Positions 31,316 to 40,579 of a stretch of DNA of 60,901 bases are shown here, in pieces. The position numbers and the translations under genes were made by a program. The notes under the pieces were generated by a model that was not told the origin of the DNA, did not search any database, and was given only the letters and a program-made list of their open reading frames with translations. Origin of the DNA: Methylobacterium sp. J-030 (GTDB taxonomy: Bacteria; Pseudomonadota; Alphaproteobacteria; Rhizobiales; Beijerinckiaceae); contig NZ_JAKSYM010000133.1 of assembly GCF_022829545.1 (NCBI RefSeq), forward strand, positions 1 through 60,901, written 5' to 3'. Each line of letters opens with the position of its first letter. The first letter of the stretch is position 1.

Positions 31316-32437
31316 GTGAAACCCGGTCCGGTGCGCGGCCGCTTGGTTGGCCATGCTGGAGTTGCGCCGATGCTGCCCGCCCATCGCCTGTTCTGGGTCC
31401 TGATCCTGCTGGCGGCCGCGGGGGCCGGGCTCCTCTACAACATCATCTTCGCGGCGGGCGCCTCGCCGCTCGCGGGCTTCACCTACGGCCTCTGCATGGG
31501 CGCCACGGTGCTGGCCTTCGACCGCGGCCTGATCCTGGCCGGCCTGCAGGCACGGATCCGCCGGTTCCCGGCTTGGCTCTACGTGGTGGCGGCCGAACTC
31601 GCCTACGTGCTGATGATCATGGCCGGCAACGCGCTCGGCGGTCTGCTGGTCTGGACCTTCGCGCTGACGAACGACGACCTCACCTCGGCGACCCGGATGA
31701 CCGCCCGCGTCCTCGCCTACGCCCTCGCCACGTCGGGCCTCCTCGTCTTCGTGATCCGGATGCGCGACCTGATCGGAGGCGAGGTGTTCGTGAACTTCAT
31801 GATCGGCCGCTACCACAAGCCGGTGGCGGAAGAGCGGGTCTTCCTGTTCCTCGACGTGGTCGGCTCGACCGCCTTCGCGGAGGCGCACGGTGATCTCCGG
31901 GCCCAGGAATACCTCGGGGCGGTCTTCGCAACTCTGGCCGAGCCGGTGCGCCGCAACGGCGGCTCCGTCGACGATTACGTCGGGGATCTGGCCATCATCA
32001 CGTGGCCGATGGCCCGGGGGCTCAAGGATGCGCGCTGCGTGACCTGTCTGTTCGACGTGCTCGACCGGATCGACGCGGATGCGGCGGCGTGGACGGCGCG
32101 GTTCGGAACGGTGCCGCGGCTGCGCGCCGCCCTGCACGGCGGCTCCGTGGTCACGGCCGAAGTCGGGGTCGACCGGCACAAGATTGCGTATTTTGGCGAT
32201 GCGGTGAACGTCACGTCGCGGATCGAGGCCCTGTGCCGTCCTCTCGGCGTCGGCACCCTGATCTCCCAGGATCTCCTCGACCGGCTGCCAGGGCTGCCCG
32301 CGGGCGTCCGCGCCCGCTCCCTCGGCGCCCACGCATTGCGCGGCCGCGGCGCCCCGCTCGCGGTCGCCACGCTCGAGCGCGGCCATGCCGACACGGTCAC
32401 GGAGCTGGAACCGCGTCGCGCGGCGGCGGCCCGCTGA
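31316..32437 (+). CDS. Membrane class III adenylate/guanylate cyclase
   Basis: 373 residues: about four membrane spans (residues 23-150), then a class III cyclase catalytic domain. Metal-binding aspartates are in VFLFLDVVGSTAFAE and SVDDYVGDLAIIT, and the substrate and transition-state residues in KIAYFGDAVNVTSRIEAL. All core residues are present, so it should make cAMP or possibly cGMP as a dimer. An ATG at 31370 (MLPAHRL) is an alternative start. Its stop overlaps the start of the next gene, which also overlaps the one after it. Confidence 0.88.
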   Translation: MKPGPVRGRLVGHAGVAPMLPAHRLFWVLILLAAAGAGLLYNIIFAAGASPLAGFTYGLCMGATVLAFDRGLILAGLQARIRRFPAWLYVVAAELAYVLMIMAGNALGGLLVWTFALTNDDLTSATRMTARVLAYALATSGLLVFVIRMRDLIGGEVFVNFMIGRYHKPVAEERVFLFLDVVGSTAFAEAHGDLRAQEYLGAVFATLAEPVRRNGGSVDDYVGDLAIITWPMARGLKDARCVTCLFDVLDRIDADAAAWTARFGTVPRLRAALHGGSVVTAEVGVDRHKIAYFGDAVNVTSRIEALCRPLGVGTLISQDLLDRLPGLPAGVRARSLGAHALRGRGAPLAVATLERGHADTVTELEPRRAAAAR

Positions 32438-32640
32438 TGGCCGACACCGAGGCTCCCCGCGCCCTCATCCTGACGGCCGCGAAGATGGTGCTGCGCTTCG
32501 GCTTTCCGTTGCTCGGACTGCTGGTCTTCGGGCACGCCATCCTGATCTCGGTCGGCGGTGATATCGAGCGCTGGCAATTCGCCCTCGGCGTGCTCCTGAT
32601 CCTGGTGGGTTTCACGTCGAAGCTGGTGCCGCGGCCGTGA
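32437..32640 (+). CDS. Small two-span membrane protein
   Basis: 67 residues with two hydrophobic segments (about 20-36 and 45-62) and no family I can name. The ATG begins on the last base of the cyclase stop codon, and its own stop overlaps the GTG of the next gene, so all three are translated together. The tight overlap with the cyclase suggests a supporting membrane partner, but this is inference only. Confidence 0.65.
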   Translation: MADTEAPRALILTAAKMVLRFGFPLLGLLVFGHAILISVGGDIERWQFALGVLLILVGFTSKLVPRP

Positions 32641-33119
32641 GCGCCGACACCGCGGGGCCGCCGATCTACCTCGACGCAGATGCCTGTCCGGTCAAGGACG
32701 AGACCTACCGGGTCGCGGCCCGCTACGGCCTCACCGTCCACGTGGTCGCCAACAGCATCCTGAACCTGCCGCGCGAGCCCTGGATCGTGCGTGTCGTGGT
32801 CGGCTCCGCCCTCGACGCCGCCGACGACTGGATCGCCGAGCGGGCGGGACCCGGCAGCATCGTCCTCACCGCCGACGTGCCGCTCGCGGCGCGGTGCGTG
32901 AAGGCCGGCGCGACCGTGCTGGCCTTCACCGGCAAGCCGTTCAGCGAGTCCTCGATCGGCATGGCGCTGGCGACCCGCGACCTGATGCAGTCCCTGCGGG
33001 AGGCCGGGACGATCACCGGCGGTCCGAAGCCGTACTCGCGCGCCGACCGGTCGGCCTTCCTGTCGGCGTTGGACCGCGCGGTGAACCGGATCCTGCGCGG
33101 GCGCCCGCGCGACGCGTGA
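32637..33119 (+). CDS. yaiI: UPF0178/DUF188 family protein (YaiI-like)
   Basis: 160 residues, the full length of the family. Characteristic pieces are YLDADACPVKDETYRVA at the N-terminus, VGSALDAADDWIAE, IVLTADVPLAARCV and the C-terminal KPYSRADRSAFLSAL. The fold is PIN-like, with conserved aspartates in DADACP, ADDW and TADVPLA, and a nuclease function has been supposed but not established. Start is GTG at 32637. It is the third gene of an overlapping trio with a cyclase. Confidence 0.9.
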   Translation: MSADTAGPPIYLDADACPVKDETYRVAARYGLTVHVVANSILNLPREPWIVRVVVGSALDAADDWIAERAGPGSIVLTADVPLAARCVKAGATVLAFTGKPFSESSIGMALATRDLMQSLREAGTITGGPKPYSRADRSAFLSALDRAVNRILRGRPRDA

Positions 33120-33156
33120 GCGCCCGCGCGATCCCGCCCGGATCCGGTATGTCGTG

Positions 33157-33423
33157 TCAGTCCTGATCGGCGGGGACGAGCGCCTTGAGCGCCGCGTTGA
33201 TGCGGTCCTGCCAGCCCGGCCCGTCCTTCTGGAAATGGGCGAGCACCGCACTGTCGAGGCGCAGGCTCACCATCTCCCGCGCACCGGGGGGGACAGCGGG
33301 CCGCGGGGGGGCCGCCTGCTGCCGCGGCGGCGCCTCCGGCTTCGCGGACGTCGCGGCCCGGAAGGCGGCTTCGGCGGCCGCGCGCGGATCGCTGAAGCGG
33401 CGGCGGTTGCGATCGTCGGCCAT
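33157..33423 (-). CDS. BrnA-like antitoxin-type protein without a partner
   Basis: 88 residues. The first 50 are a proline/alanine linker. The end MVSLRLDSAVLAHFQKDGPG WQDRINAAL (33160-33270) follows the ribbon-helix-helix end of the BrnA antitoxin family. BrnA normally follows brnT (DUF497). No BrnT-like gene is on either side, only a Lys/Ala-rich gene 6 bases upstream. It may act as a free DNA-binding protein or may guard against a toxin elsewhere. Confidence 0.65.
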   Translation of the reverse strand: MADDRNRRRFSDPRAAAEAAFRAATSAKPEAPPRQQAAPPRPAVPPGAREMVSLRLDSAVLAHFQKDGPGWQDRINAALKALVPADQD

Positions 33424-33429
33424 CGGCCT

Positions 33430-33759
33430 CTAGCCCTTTGCGGCGGTCTTCTTCGGCGCGGCCTTCTTGGCTACACCCTTGCCGGCTCCCTTCGCGGCAG
33501 CCTTGGCTTCCTTCTCGGCCGCCTTGGTCTGCGCGTCCGCGGCCTCCTTCGCGAGACGAAGCGCCCGCAGCTTCACGGTCCGCTCATCGACGGCCTTGAT
33601 CTGCGCGTGATGCTCCGCCATCGCCTGCGCACCCTCGCGAGCCATCCGCTCCGCACGTTCGGCGCGCTCGGCGCGGTTCTCGGCCCGCGTCTTCGCCTCC
33701 GCTTCCGCGTCGCGCGTGGCATTCTCCTCATCGAGGTCGAACTCAGTCTCGTCGCTCAT
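33430..33759 (-). CDS. Charged Lys/Ala-rich hypothetical protein
   Basis: 109 residues. The front is acidic (MSDETEFDLDEE), the middle a long charged helix with many R, E and A, and the end a histone-like tail of K, A, G and P (KKAAPKKTAAKG). Such tails bind nucleic acids. The gene ends six bases before the BrnA-like gene, so they are probably co-transcribed. No named family. Confidence 0.6.
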   Translation of the reverse strand: MSDETEFDLDEENATRDAEAEAKTRAENRAERAERAERMAREGAQAMAEHHAQIKAVDERTVKLRALRLAKEAADAQTKAAEKEAKAAAKGAGKGVAKKAAPKKTAAKG

Positions 33760-34052
33760 CCTGTCCCTTTCGCCCCAGCTCAGCGTATCCGGCCCTTCGC
33801 AACCTGCGCGGGACGGCGACTGGTGGGTCCGGCCTGTTCGAGGAGGTGGGCATGGCCGGATGAACCGCACCCATGTCCCGCCGCTGAAGGCACACAGGAG
33901 CGCGCTCCGGACGGCTTTAGCATGCTCGTCGGGGCGAAAGCGAATCTGCAACGCTCGTCCGGTATGCCAGCGCACAATATTCGCGGGGGTCATGGGAAGT
34001 GCAGGTTAGTCGAGGCCTCGGCGTTCTTAGCCAAGCGTTGTGAAGCACGATC

Positions 34053-35051
34053 TTATCTCACTCGGAAGTTGAGCGGGATCGAGACCGACAGGCTTGACTG
34101 CGTCACACCGGGCGGAGCCGGCGGAAGGCTGCCGCGGACGGCCGAGAGCGCGGCCCCGTCGATCTGGCCGATCCCGCTGGAGCGCGCGACGCCGGCGGCC
34201 GTGACCTGACCCGAGCGCAGGACGGTGAAGCGGACCACGGCGGTCCCGCCGCCGGTTCCGTTGGCAGCGCCCGCGTTCATGCGCCCATGGATCGCCGCGC
34301 TGATCGCCCCCGTCCACTGCCGCATCGCGCTGGGATCGTTGCCCGCCGCGGCGCGGCCGGCCGCGTTCTGGCGCGACGCGGAGGCGGAGTTGCGCGCCTC
34401 GGCGCCCCGCTGTGCCTTGGCCTGCCGCGCCTTGGCCTCGCGTGCCGCCTTCGCCTTCGCCTCGCGGATCTCGTCCAAACGCTCCTGCCGCGCCTCCTCG
34501 CGCTTCTGCTCGCGGAGCTTCTCCTCCCGGATCTTGCGCAGCTTCGCCTCCCGCTCGGCCTTGAGCTTGGCGGGATCGGGCTCCGGCTTCGGCGGCTCCT
34601 CGGTCTTGGCGACCTCGGCGGGTGGCGGAGTCAGCGGCTCGGCGTTCTTCGCGGTGGAGGTGATCACCTGGCTCGGCGTCTCGACCGCCTCGGCTTGCGC
34701 CGGAGGCTCGACCGCCGGCGTTTCGTCAGGCTTGACCTCGGCCGTCTCCGCGGGCGGCGGCGGTTGGACCGCCTCGTCCGGCGGCTCTTCGACGGGCTTC
34801 GTCTCGGGCGGCGCGGCCTGGCTCATCTGCTGCTCTGAGGGAGCCTCCGTGGGCGCCTCGGTCATGACCGGCGCGAGATCGACGGTGATCTGCTGCTCGC
34901 CGGGCGGCGTCGGCGGCGCGAGCTGCAGGAACATCACGGCCACCAGCACGAGGGCATGCAGCACCAGTGCGACCAGGAAAGCCGCGATCAGCCCGGACGG
35001 TCGGCGTCGACCGAAATCCTCGGGCACATCCGTCGATGCGAGCGTGTTCAT
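34053..35051 (-). CDS. TonB-family energy-transducing protein
   Basis: 332 residues. One N-terminal span (about 20-45) anchors a long proline-, glutamate- and lysine-rich periplasmic arm, including a charged helix (about residues 160-225). A C-terminal TonB domain follows (FTVLRSGQVTAAGVARSSG and PLNFRVR at the very end). Start ATG at 35051. Directly after exbD (four bases) and exbB, so the three form a complete proton-driven module that powers outer-membrane transporters. No receptor gene is adjacent. The longer charged helix gives it some TolA flavour, but no tolB or pal is nearby. Confidence 0.9.
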   Translation of the reverse strand: MNTLASTDVPEDFGRRRPSGLIAAFLVALVLHALVLVAVMFLQLAPPTPPGEQQITVDLAPVMTEAPTEAPSEQQMSQAAPPETKPVEEPPDEAVQPPPPAETAEVKPDETPAVEPPAQAEAVETPSQVITSTAKNAEPLTPPPAEVAKTEEPPKPEPDPAKLKAEREAKLRKIREEKLREQKREEARQERLDEIREAKAKAAREAKARQAKAQRGAEARNSASASRQNAAGRAAAGNDPSAMRQWTGAISAAIHGRMNAGAANGTGGGTAVVRFTVLRSGQVTAAGVARSSGIGQIDGAALSAVRGSLPPAPPGVTQSSLSVSIPLNFRVR

Positions 35052-35055
35052 CGGT

Positions 35056-35562
<507 letters not shown>

Positions 35563-35629
35563 GGGGCGTCTCCGGTTCCGGTGCGTGCGGCCCGCCGCGG
35601 CAGGCGCAGCAAGGGGCTTCTGAAGCGGC

Positions 35630-36322
<693 letters not shown>

Positions 36323-36454
36323 CGCGGGCTCCTGGCGTCCTGGTCTCACGCGGCCTTGCGCCGCCGTCATCTCGGGGTGCGGCCAATGCCGCTGACCGCC
36401 CGGCGACCGATGCCGCCGGACGGTCGTGTCATGTCGTCCGTCGGACGGCTCCGG

Positions 36455-36871
36455 TCAGCGGTCGAACGGGATGCCGGCCTTCGACTCCGTTTCGGTCCGT
36501 TCGAGGCAGGCCTCACGGGCGGCATCACCGCCATCGCAGGCCAGGACGTCGTTCAACAGGACCCGCCCGACCTTGTTGCAGGCGATCCCGGGGAAATCGA
36601 AGATCTTCACGACGGTCTTCCGAGGCGGGAGCGGCCCGAGTTCCACCGCCACGCGCTTCTGCGCGACCCCGTCCGTGTCGAAGGCGAAGAGGTCGACCTT
36701 GTAGGATTTGAGGCTCGTGCCCTTGGTGTTGTCGATCACCATTGTGATGCGGCAGGCCTCGCCGGCGGTCTCGACCTTGTTGAGCTGCAGCTTGAGCGGC
36801 CCGGCCTTCTCGGAGGCATCCTGCGCCAGGGCCGAGACCACGAGGAGCGCCGAGAGCGCGACGCAGGCCAT
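36455..36871 (-). CDS. Secreted hypothetical protein (beta-rich)
   Basis: 138 residues from ATG 36871, beginning with a signal peptide (MACVALSALLVVSALA, cleavage before QD). An in-frame GTG further up would add about 20 residues, including a basic RRRIGR stretch. The mature part has four cysteines (EACRI, IACNKV, LACDGG, EACLERT). A tubulin-like or enzyme motif is not seen. It resembles the exported, beta-sandwich type of alphaproteobacterial periplasmic protein with no known activity. Oriented in line with the exbB operon but 132 bases before it. Confidence 0.6.
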   Translation of the reverse strand: MACVALSALLVVSALAQDASEKAGPLKLQLNKVETAGEACRITMVIDNTKGTSLKSYKVDLFAFDTDGVAQKRVAVELGPLPPRKTVVKIFDFPGIACNKVGRVLLNDVLACDGGDAAREACLERTETESKAGIPFDR

Positions 36872-37010
36872 CGTATCGAGGGCGATGCGCCCGATCCGGC
36901 GACGGTACAGGGGAACGCTCAAGGCAAGCACCGAACCGTTATCCTCTTCCTCATCCGTAGGGTGGGCCTGCGCCCCCCACTCCGTCCGATCGGCTCGATC
37001 CCGGAAGGGA

Positions 37011-37502
37011 TCAGTGAAGTACGACGCCACCGCGGCAGGACGCCGGCGCCAGGCGCTGAGCCGCCGCTTCGAGGGGATCGACCGCCGCGCGGACCGCCGC
37101 CACGAGGCGCGGTGCCGCATCACGCCCGGTGATCTCCGCCGCGGCCTCCTCGAGATCCGCCCAGAGCCGACGCCGGCCCCGGTTGATCAAATTGACCAGC
37201 GCACATTCGTGCCCTGTCACCCGGCAGCAGCTCGCCGGCATGAACGACCAGTCGTCCTCGCGCTCGGCCCGCAGAGCGCGGATGATCGCCACCACGCAGG
37301 CCACGAACCGGCATCCGTCCGCCGGTCCCAACAACTGCTCGGCCCCGTCGAAGGCCGCGTTCCAGCACGCCACGTCGCTGGTCATGTAGCCGGCTGCCAC
37401 GAAGCGAGCCACCGACAACGCCAGGATTTCGGCCTCATCGCCGCATACGTCGACGACGCGCCGCATCGCCGCACGGTCCGACAGGGTCTGGGGCGCGCTC
37501 AT
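37011..37502 (-). CDS. Hypothetical helical protein
   Basis: 163 residues from an ATG at 37502 (another ATG three codons up is possible). Predicted mainly helical, with cysteines in VVDVCGDE, VACWNAAF, CRFVACVV and SCCRVTGHECALVN. The CCx6C spacing could hold a metal, but no family is recognised. Codon use matches the chromosome. It stands alone between a secreted protein gene and a gene-poor gap. Confidence 0.55.
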   Translation of the reverse strand: MSAPQTLSDRAAMRRVVDVCGDEAEILALSVARFVAAGYMTSDVACWNAAFDGAEQLLGPADGCRFVACVVAIIRALRAEREDDWSFMPASCCRVTGHECALVNLINRGRRRLWADLEEAAAEITGRDAAPRLVAAVRAAVDPLEAAAQRLAPASCRGGVVLH

Positions 37503-37899
37503 GGGCTGCACTGCCTCGCGTCGCAGGGAAATCCGCGCGCTCGACCGATAAATTCGTCCGAGCGCCAGCCCGGGCAGTAAGGCACGAGCGCGGCCTTGAT
37601 CAAGGCCCAGCGCAAAATTCAGAGCAGTTCCAAACTGTTAGGCGGAAGCGTGGCGGTTCGCAAACTTGCCGATATTGCCCAGCCTCTGTTGCCGAATGTG
37701 CCCGATCAATCGTCAAAGGCCGATGGCGTACGGAAGCGGGCCACGACGGAGTTTGGCATTCGGCTGCGGCGGTCGATCCGACCCATGGGGCACCCGATCC
37801 TCGATCAACGAAGCTGAGCCTCCAGGGTCGACCGCGGACGACCATAGGCAACCATGTCGGGCCATCCTGGGCCGACGGGACCCTAGGCGATCCGGCGCA
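37503..37899. other. Intergenic, no gene seen
   Basis: About 400 bases with no open frame that looks real. GC is slightly lower than around it. It separates the chromosomal ExbB region from the toxin-antitoxin locus. Confidence 0.5.
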
Positions 37900-38286
37900 T
37901 CATCGGATGCATTCGATCTGAACGCTCGGGCGCAGCGTCGTCCAAGATCGGTCGGCCGTCAGAGCGATCAGGCTGCGCGACGTCGCCAGTGCCAAACAGG
38001 ACCGGTCACCGAACACCAGTCCCGCAGCTCGGCTGCCGGTGATGAGCGCGCCCGCTTGGGCGGCTTGGCTCTGATCGAACGCGACGACCCCGAGATGAAG
38101 AGCCGCCAAACCTGCACTGACCGCCGCGGGATTGCCGCCCCGATCGGCAAGCTTGGCTACGACTTCGGAGTAGTTGACGGCCGAGATCACCGACGCATTC
38201 AGCGCAGCACGAACATGCGTTGCCCCCTGCTTCTCGCTGAGCAGAGCACGCAATGCCGAGGCGTCCAAAGCATCGTTCGTTGCCAT
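37900..38286 (-). CDS. vapC: PIN-domain toxin (VapC-like)
   Basis: 128 residues, a typical VapC length. The acidic residues of the PIN active site are all visible: Asp in LDASALRALL, Glu in VNYSEVVAKL, Asp in VVAFDQSQ, Asp in FGDRSCLALA, and Asp in LTADRSWTTL. It should cut RNA, usually tRNA. The start ATG at 38286 (MATNDALDAS) is four bases after the stop of the antitoxin frame. The toxin is intact while its antitoxin is frameshifted, which is unusual. Confidence 0.88.
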   Translation of the reverse strand: MATNDALDASALRALLSEKQGATHVRAALNASVISAVNYSEVVAKLADRGGNPAAVSAGLAALHLGVVAFDQSQAAQAGALITGSRAAGLVFGDRSCLALATSRSLIALTADRSWTTLRPSVQIECIR

Positions 38287-38290
38287 GGGA

Positions 38291-38523
38291 TCACGCTTTG
38301 CCAGCTTCGGCACGGCGATCCGCTATGAACTCAGTGACCAGACTGACGCCTTCGGGCACCAACCCCCTCACCAGTTTCTGCACGTCGCCGATCGCCGCGT
38401 CGAAGGATCGAATCCGAAGCTCGCCATCGGCCGTTTCCATGATCACGGTGACGTCGATACCGAGCTGCCGACGGGAATGACGAGCGTGCTTCCATCAATG
38501 ATTTTCGTCGATCGGGATCCCAT
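38291..38523 (-). pseudogene. vapB: AbrB-type antitoxin (VapB-like), frameshifted
   Basis: From the ATG at 38523 one frame reads MGSRSTKIIDGSTLVIPV, the start of an AbrB/SpoVT swapped-hairpin domain. From about 38476 the protein continues in another frame as RRQLGIDVTVIMETADGELR and DVQKLVRGLVPEGVSLVTEF, ending at 38291. The joint LVIP-RRQLGI lacks about three codons that relatives have (LVIPAEL-RRQLGI). The total length, 233 bases, is not a multiple of three. As written, no full antitoxin is made. A late GTG or ATG start could still give the toxin-binding C-terminal part. Confidence 0.75.
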
Positions 38524-38869
38524 TGCAATCGCGTCGGATCAGGACCAAAAGGTTTTTATACCTATTCGCGCATCGTGACCATAACGATCGCTGGGGTCCA
38601 CGATCCCGAAACAGCCCAAATCGCTGCTTTTGGACTCGCTTTCGGATCGGGGCGATTTTCCGATCCCTGAACTTCCAGTCTGGAAAAGACAGAACCGGGT
38701 GCCGCTCTTGATGGCCGGGACCACCGCGGCCATATCGTTGAGCGGCCGGCGTTGTCTCGTCCGGCGGAGCGCTGCCCCGGCGGGCTCCCTCTCGACGAGG
38801 TGCTCGGGCATCGCGGGGCAGCGGCAAGCTCCGGGGGGCGGAGGCCTCGCTTTCTGGATGACGGCCGCG
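38524..38869. other. Intergenic upstream of the Hsp20 gene
   Basis: About 345 bases. The first part is AT-richer, with repeated cga/tcg blocks. The right part is GC-rich and could hold a heat-responsive leader or sigma-32 promoter for the Hsp20 gene, but I cannot point to a box or a convincing hairpin. Confidence 0.4.
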
Positions 38870-39298
38870 ATGACGCGTACTTCGCCTTTCGGGCACCCGT
38901 TCCTGCTCGGGTTCGACGAGATCGAACAGGCCCTCGACCGGGTCTCCAAGGCCGCCAACGACGGCTACCCACCCTACAACATCGAGCGCCTGCCCCGGAC
39001 CGAGAGCGAGCCCGAGCGCCTGCGCATCACGCTCGCGGTCGCGGGCTTCACCCGCGAGCAGCTCGACGTGATGCTGGAGGAGAGCCAGCTCGTGGTGCGC
39101 GGCCGGCAGGTCGACGAGCGCGAGCGGCATTTCCTCCACCGCGGCATCGCGGCGCGGCAGTTCCAGCGCACCTTCCTCCTCGCCGACGGCATGGAGGTTC
39201 TGGGCGCGGATCTCGCCAACGGTCTGCTGTCGATCGATCTCGTCCGGCCGGAGCCGGACCGGATCGTGCGCAAGATTGATATCGGCGCGCGCGGCTGA
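38870..39298 (+). CDS. Hsp20-family small heat-shock protein
   Basis: 142 residues. The N-terminal arm SPFGHPFLLGFDEIEQAL is that of the alphaproteobacterial Hsp20 group. The alpha-crystallin domain runs from about 35 to 130, with RLRITLAVAGFTREQLDVML and the A-x-x-x-n-G-v-L motif as DLANGLLSIDL. It is an ATP-independent holdase in the cytoplasm. ATG 38858 would add four residues. A DUF1150 gene follows 103 bases later, the usual pairing in these bacteria. Confidence 0.92.
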   Translation: MTRTSPFGHPFLLGFDEIEQALDRVSKAANDGYPPYNIERLPRTESEPERLRITLAVAGFTREQLDVMLEESQLVVRGRQVDERERHFLHRGIAARQFQRTFLLADGMEVLGADLANGLLSIDLVRPEPDRIVRKIDIGARG

Positions 39299-39401
39299 GA
39301 CCGACGCGATTGATCGGACGGCGGCAATCCCCACATGGGTCTTGTGCCGCCGGTGCCTTCGGGACCGGCTGCGGACGCTCTGCCACCCCAGGAGGGCTTT
39401 G

Positions 39402-39686
39402 ATGACCGATCCGAACCCGTCGCCCCTGACCCCCGCCGATCTCGATCCCGCCGACTTCCAGCCGGCCGATCTCGCGGCGCTCGGTGAGGGGCATATCGCC
39501 TACGTCCGGCCGATCCGGTCCGACGAGGTGCGCCGCTTCTTTCCGCAGGCCCCGGAACTGACGCCGGGCCTCGACCTGTTCGCGCTGCTCTCGGCGAGCG
39601 GGGCGCCGATCATGCTCGCCGATTCCCGCGATGTCGTGCTGGCCAATGCCTTCGCGCACGACCTGCAGCCCGTCAGCCTGCACTGA
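39402..39686 (+). CDS. DUF1150 family protein
   Basis: 94 residues. The core IAYVRPIRSDEV and LFALLSASGAPIMLADSRD then VVLANAFAHDLQPVSLH matches the DUF1150 family, which is found after Hsp20 genes in many alphaproteobacteria. The front is a repeated LTPADLDPADFQPADLAAL, with three A-D-L/F units. AGGAGG lies eight bases before the ATG. Function unknown. Linkage to Hsp20 suggests a stress role. Confidence 0.88.
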   Translation: MTDPNPSPLTPADLDPADFQPADLAALGEGHIAYVRPIRSDEVRRFFPQAPELTPGLDLFALLSASGAPIMLADSRDVVLANAFAHDLQPVSLH

Positions 39687-39704
39687 ACCGGGTGCCTTCG
39701 CCCG

Positions 39705-40493
39705 TCAGGCCATCTCGGCCACCGCCGCCACGAGCCGCGCGACATCCTGCGGCCGCGACAGGCGGTGGTCGCCGTCGGCGATCAGCGTGAGCACCAATCC
39801 CTCGGCGGGCAGCCGCCCGGCGATCTTGAGGGCGTGATCATACGGCACATCGGGGTCGCGCATTCCCTGGAGGATGTGGATCGGGCAGGACGGATCGAAG
39901 GGTCCGCCCAGCAGACAGTTCCGGCGGCCATCCTCGATCAGCTTCAGGGTGATGGGATCCGGCTCTGGCGCGTAGGTGCCGGGCCTCTCGAGAATGCCGT
40001 CGCGCATCATCAGGGCGCGCGCCGCTTCGGTGAGGCGGCTCCAGATCAGATCCTCCGTGAAATCCAGGGCCGGGGCGATGAGCACGAGGCCCGCCGTCGG
40101 CTCGCCGCCCGCCGTCCGGTCGCGGGCCGCCAGGCACGCGATCCATCCGCCCATCGAGGAGCCGACCAGGATCGGCGGCTCGGTGACGTGGGCGCTCAGC
40201 ACGGCCTGCGCGTCCTCCAGCCAGGAACTGATCGTGCAGTCCGTGAAGGTTCCGGTCGATTCGCCGTGGGCCGCGTAGTCGAACCGGACGAAGCGGCGCC
40301 CGGCCTCGGCGGCCCATTGATCGAGGGCACTGGCCTTCGTGGCTTTCATGTCGGACCGGAACCCGCCGAGCCATACCACCGGCGGCCCCGAGCCGGGGCG
40401 CTCTCGCACGGCGATGCGCCGTTCGCTGCCGCCGGCGCCGACGGTGAGGAAACTCGGCTCGCTATCGCCCATCCCGATCTCCGATATCCCCAT
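39705..40493 (-). CDS. Alpha/beta-hydrolase
   Basis: 262 residues. Hydrolase landmarks are VVWLGGFRSDMKATKA at the oxyanion loop, FDYAAHGESTG, the nucleophile GSSMGGWIACLAA (Ser in GSSMG), an acidic residue in LQGMRDPDVPY, and His in IADGDHRLSRPQD. It falls with the carboxylesterase-like group that contains human ABHD10-type proteins. Substrate unknown. I chose the ATG at 40493. A second start at 40472 (MGDSEPSF) is possible. It is divergent from a GT4 gene with 86 bases between. Confidence 0.88.
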   Translation of the reverse strand: MGISEIGMGDSEPSFLTVGAGGSERRIAVRERPGSGPPVVWLGGFRSDMKATKASALDQWAAEAGRRFVRFDYAAHGESTGTFTDCTISSWLEDAQAVLSAHVTEPPILVGSSMGGWIACLAARDRTAGGEPTAGLVLIAPALDFTEDLIWSRLTEAARALMMRDGILERPGTYAPEPDPITLKLIEDGRRNCLLGGPFDPSCPIHILQGMRDPDVPYDHALKIAGRLPAEGLVLTLIADGDHRLSRPQDVARLVAAVAEMA

Positions 40494-40579
40494 CCGCGCG
40501 CGATGAAGTGCCGTCCTTGATACGGTCCGCTTCAACATCCGTTTACCGGACCGTAAAGCGCGACGACGATGCTGAAGCA

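Noticed and set aside
38495..39334. 279-codon minus-strand frame over the Hsp20 gene
   Set aside because: The Hsp20 domain on the plus strand is unambiguous. The minus frame matches nothing.
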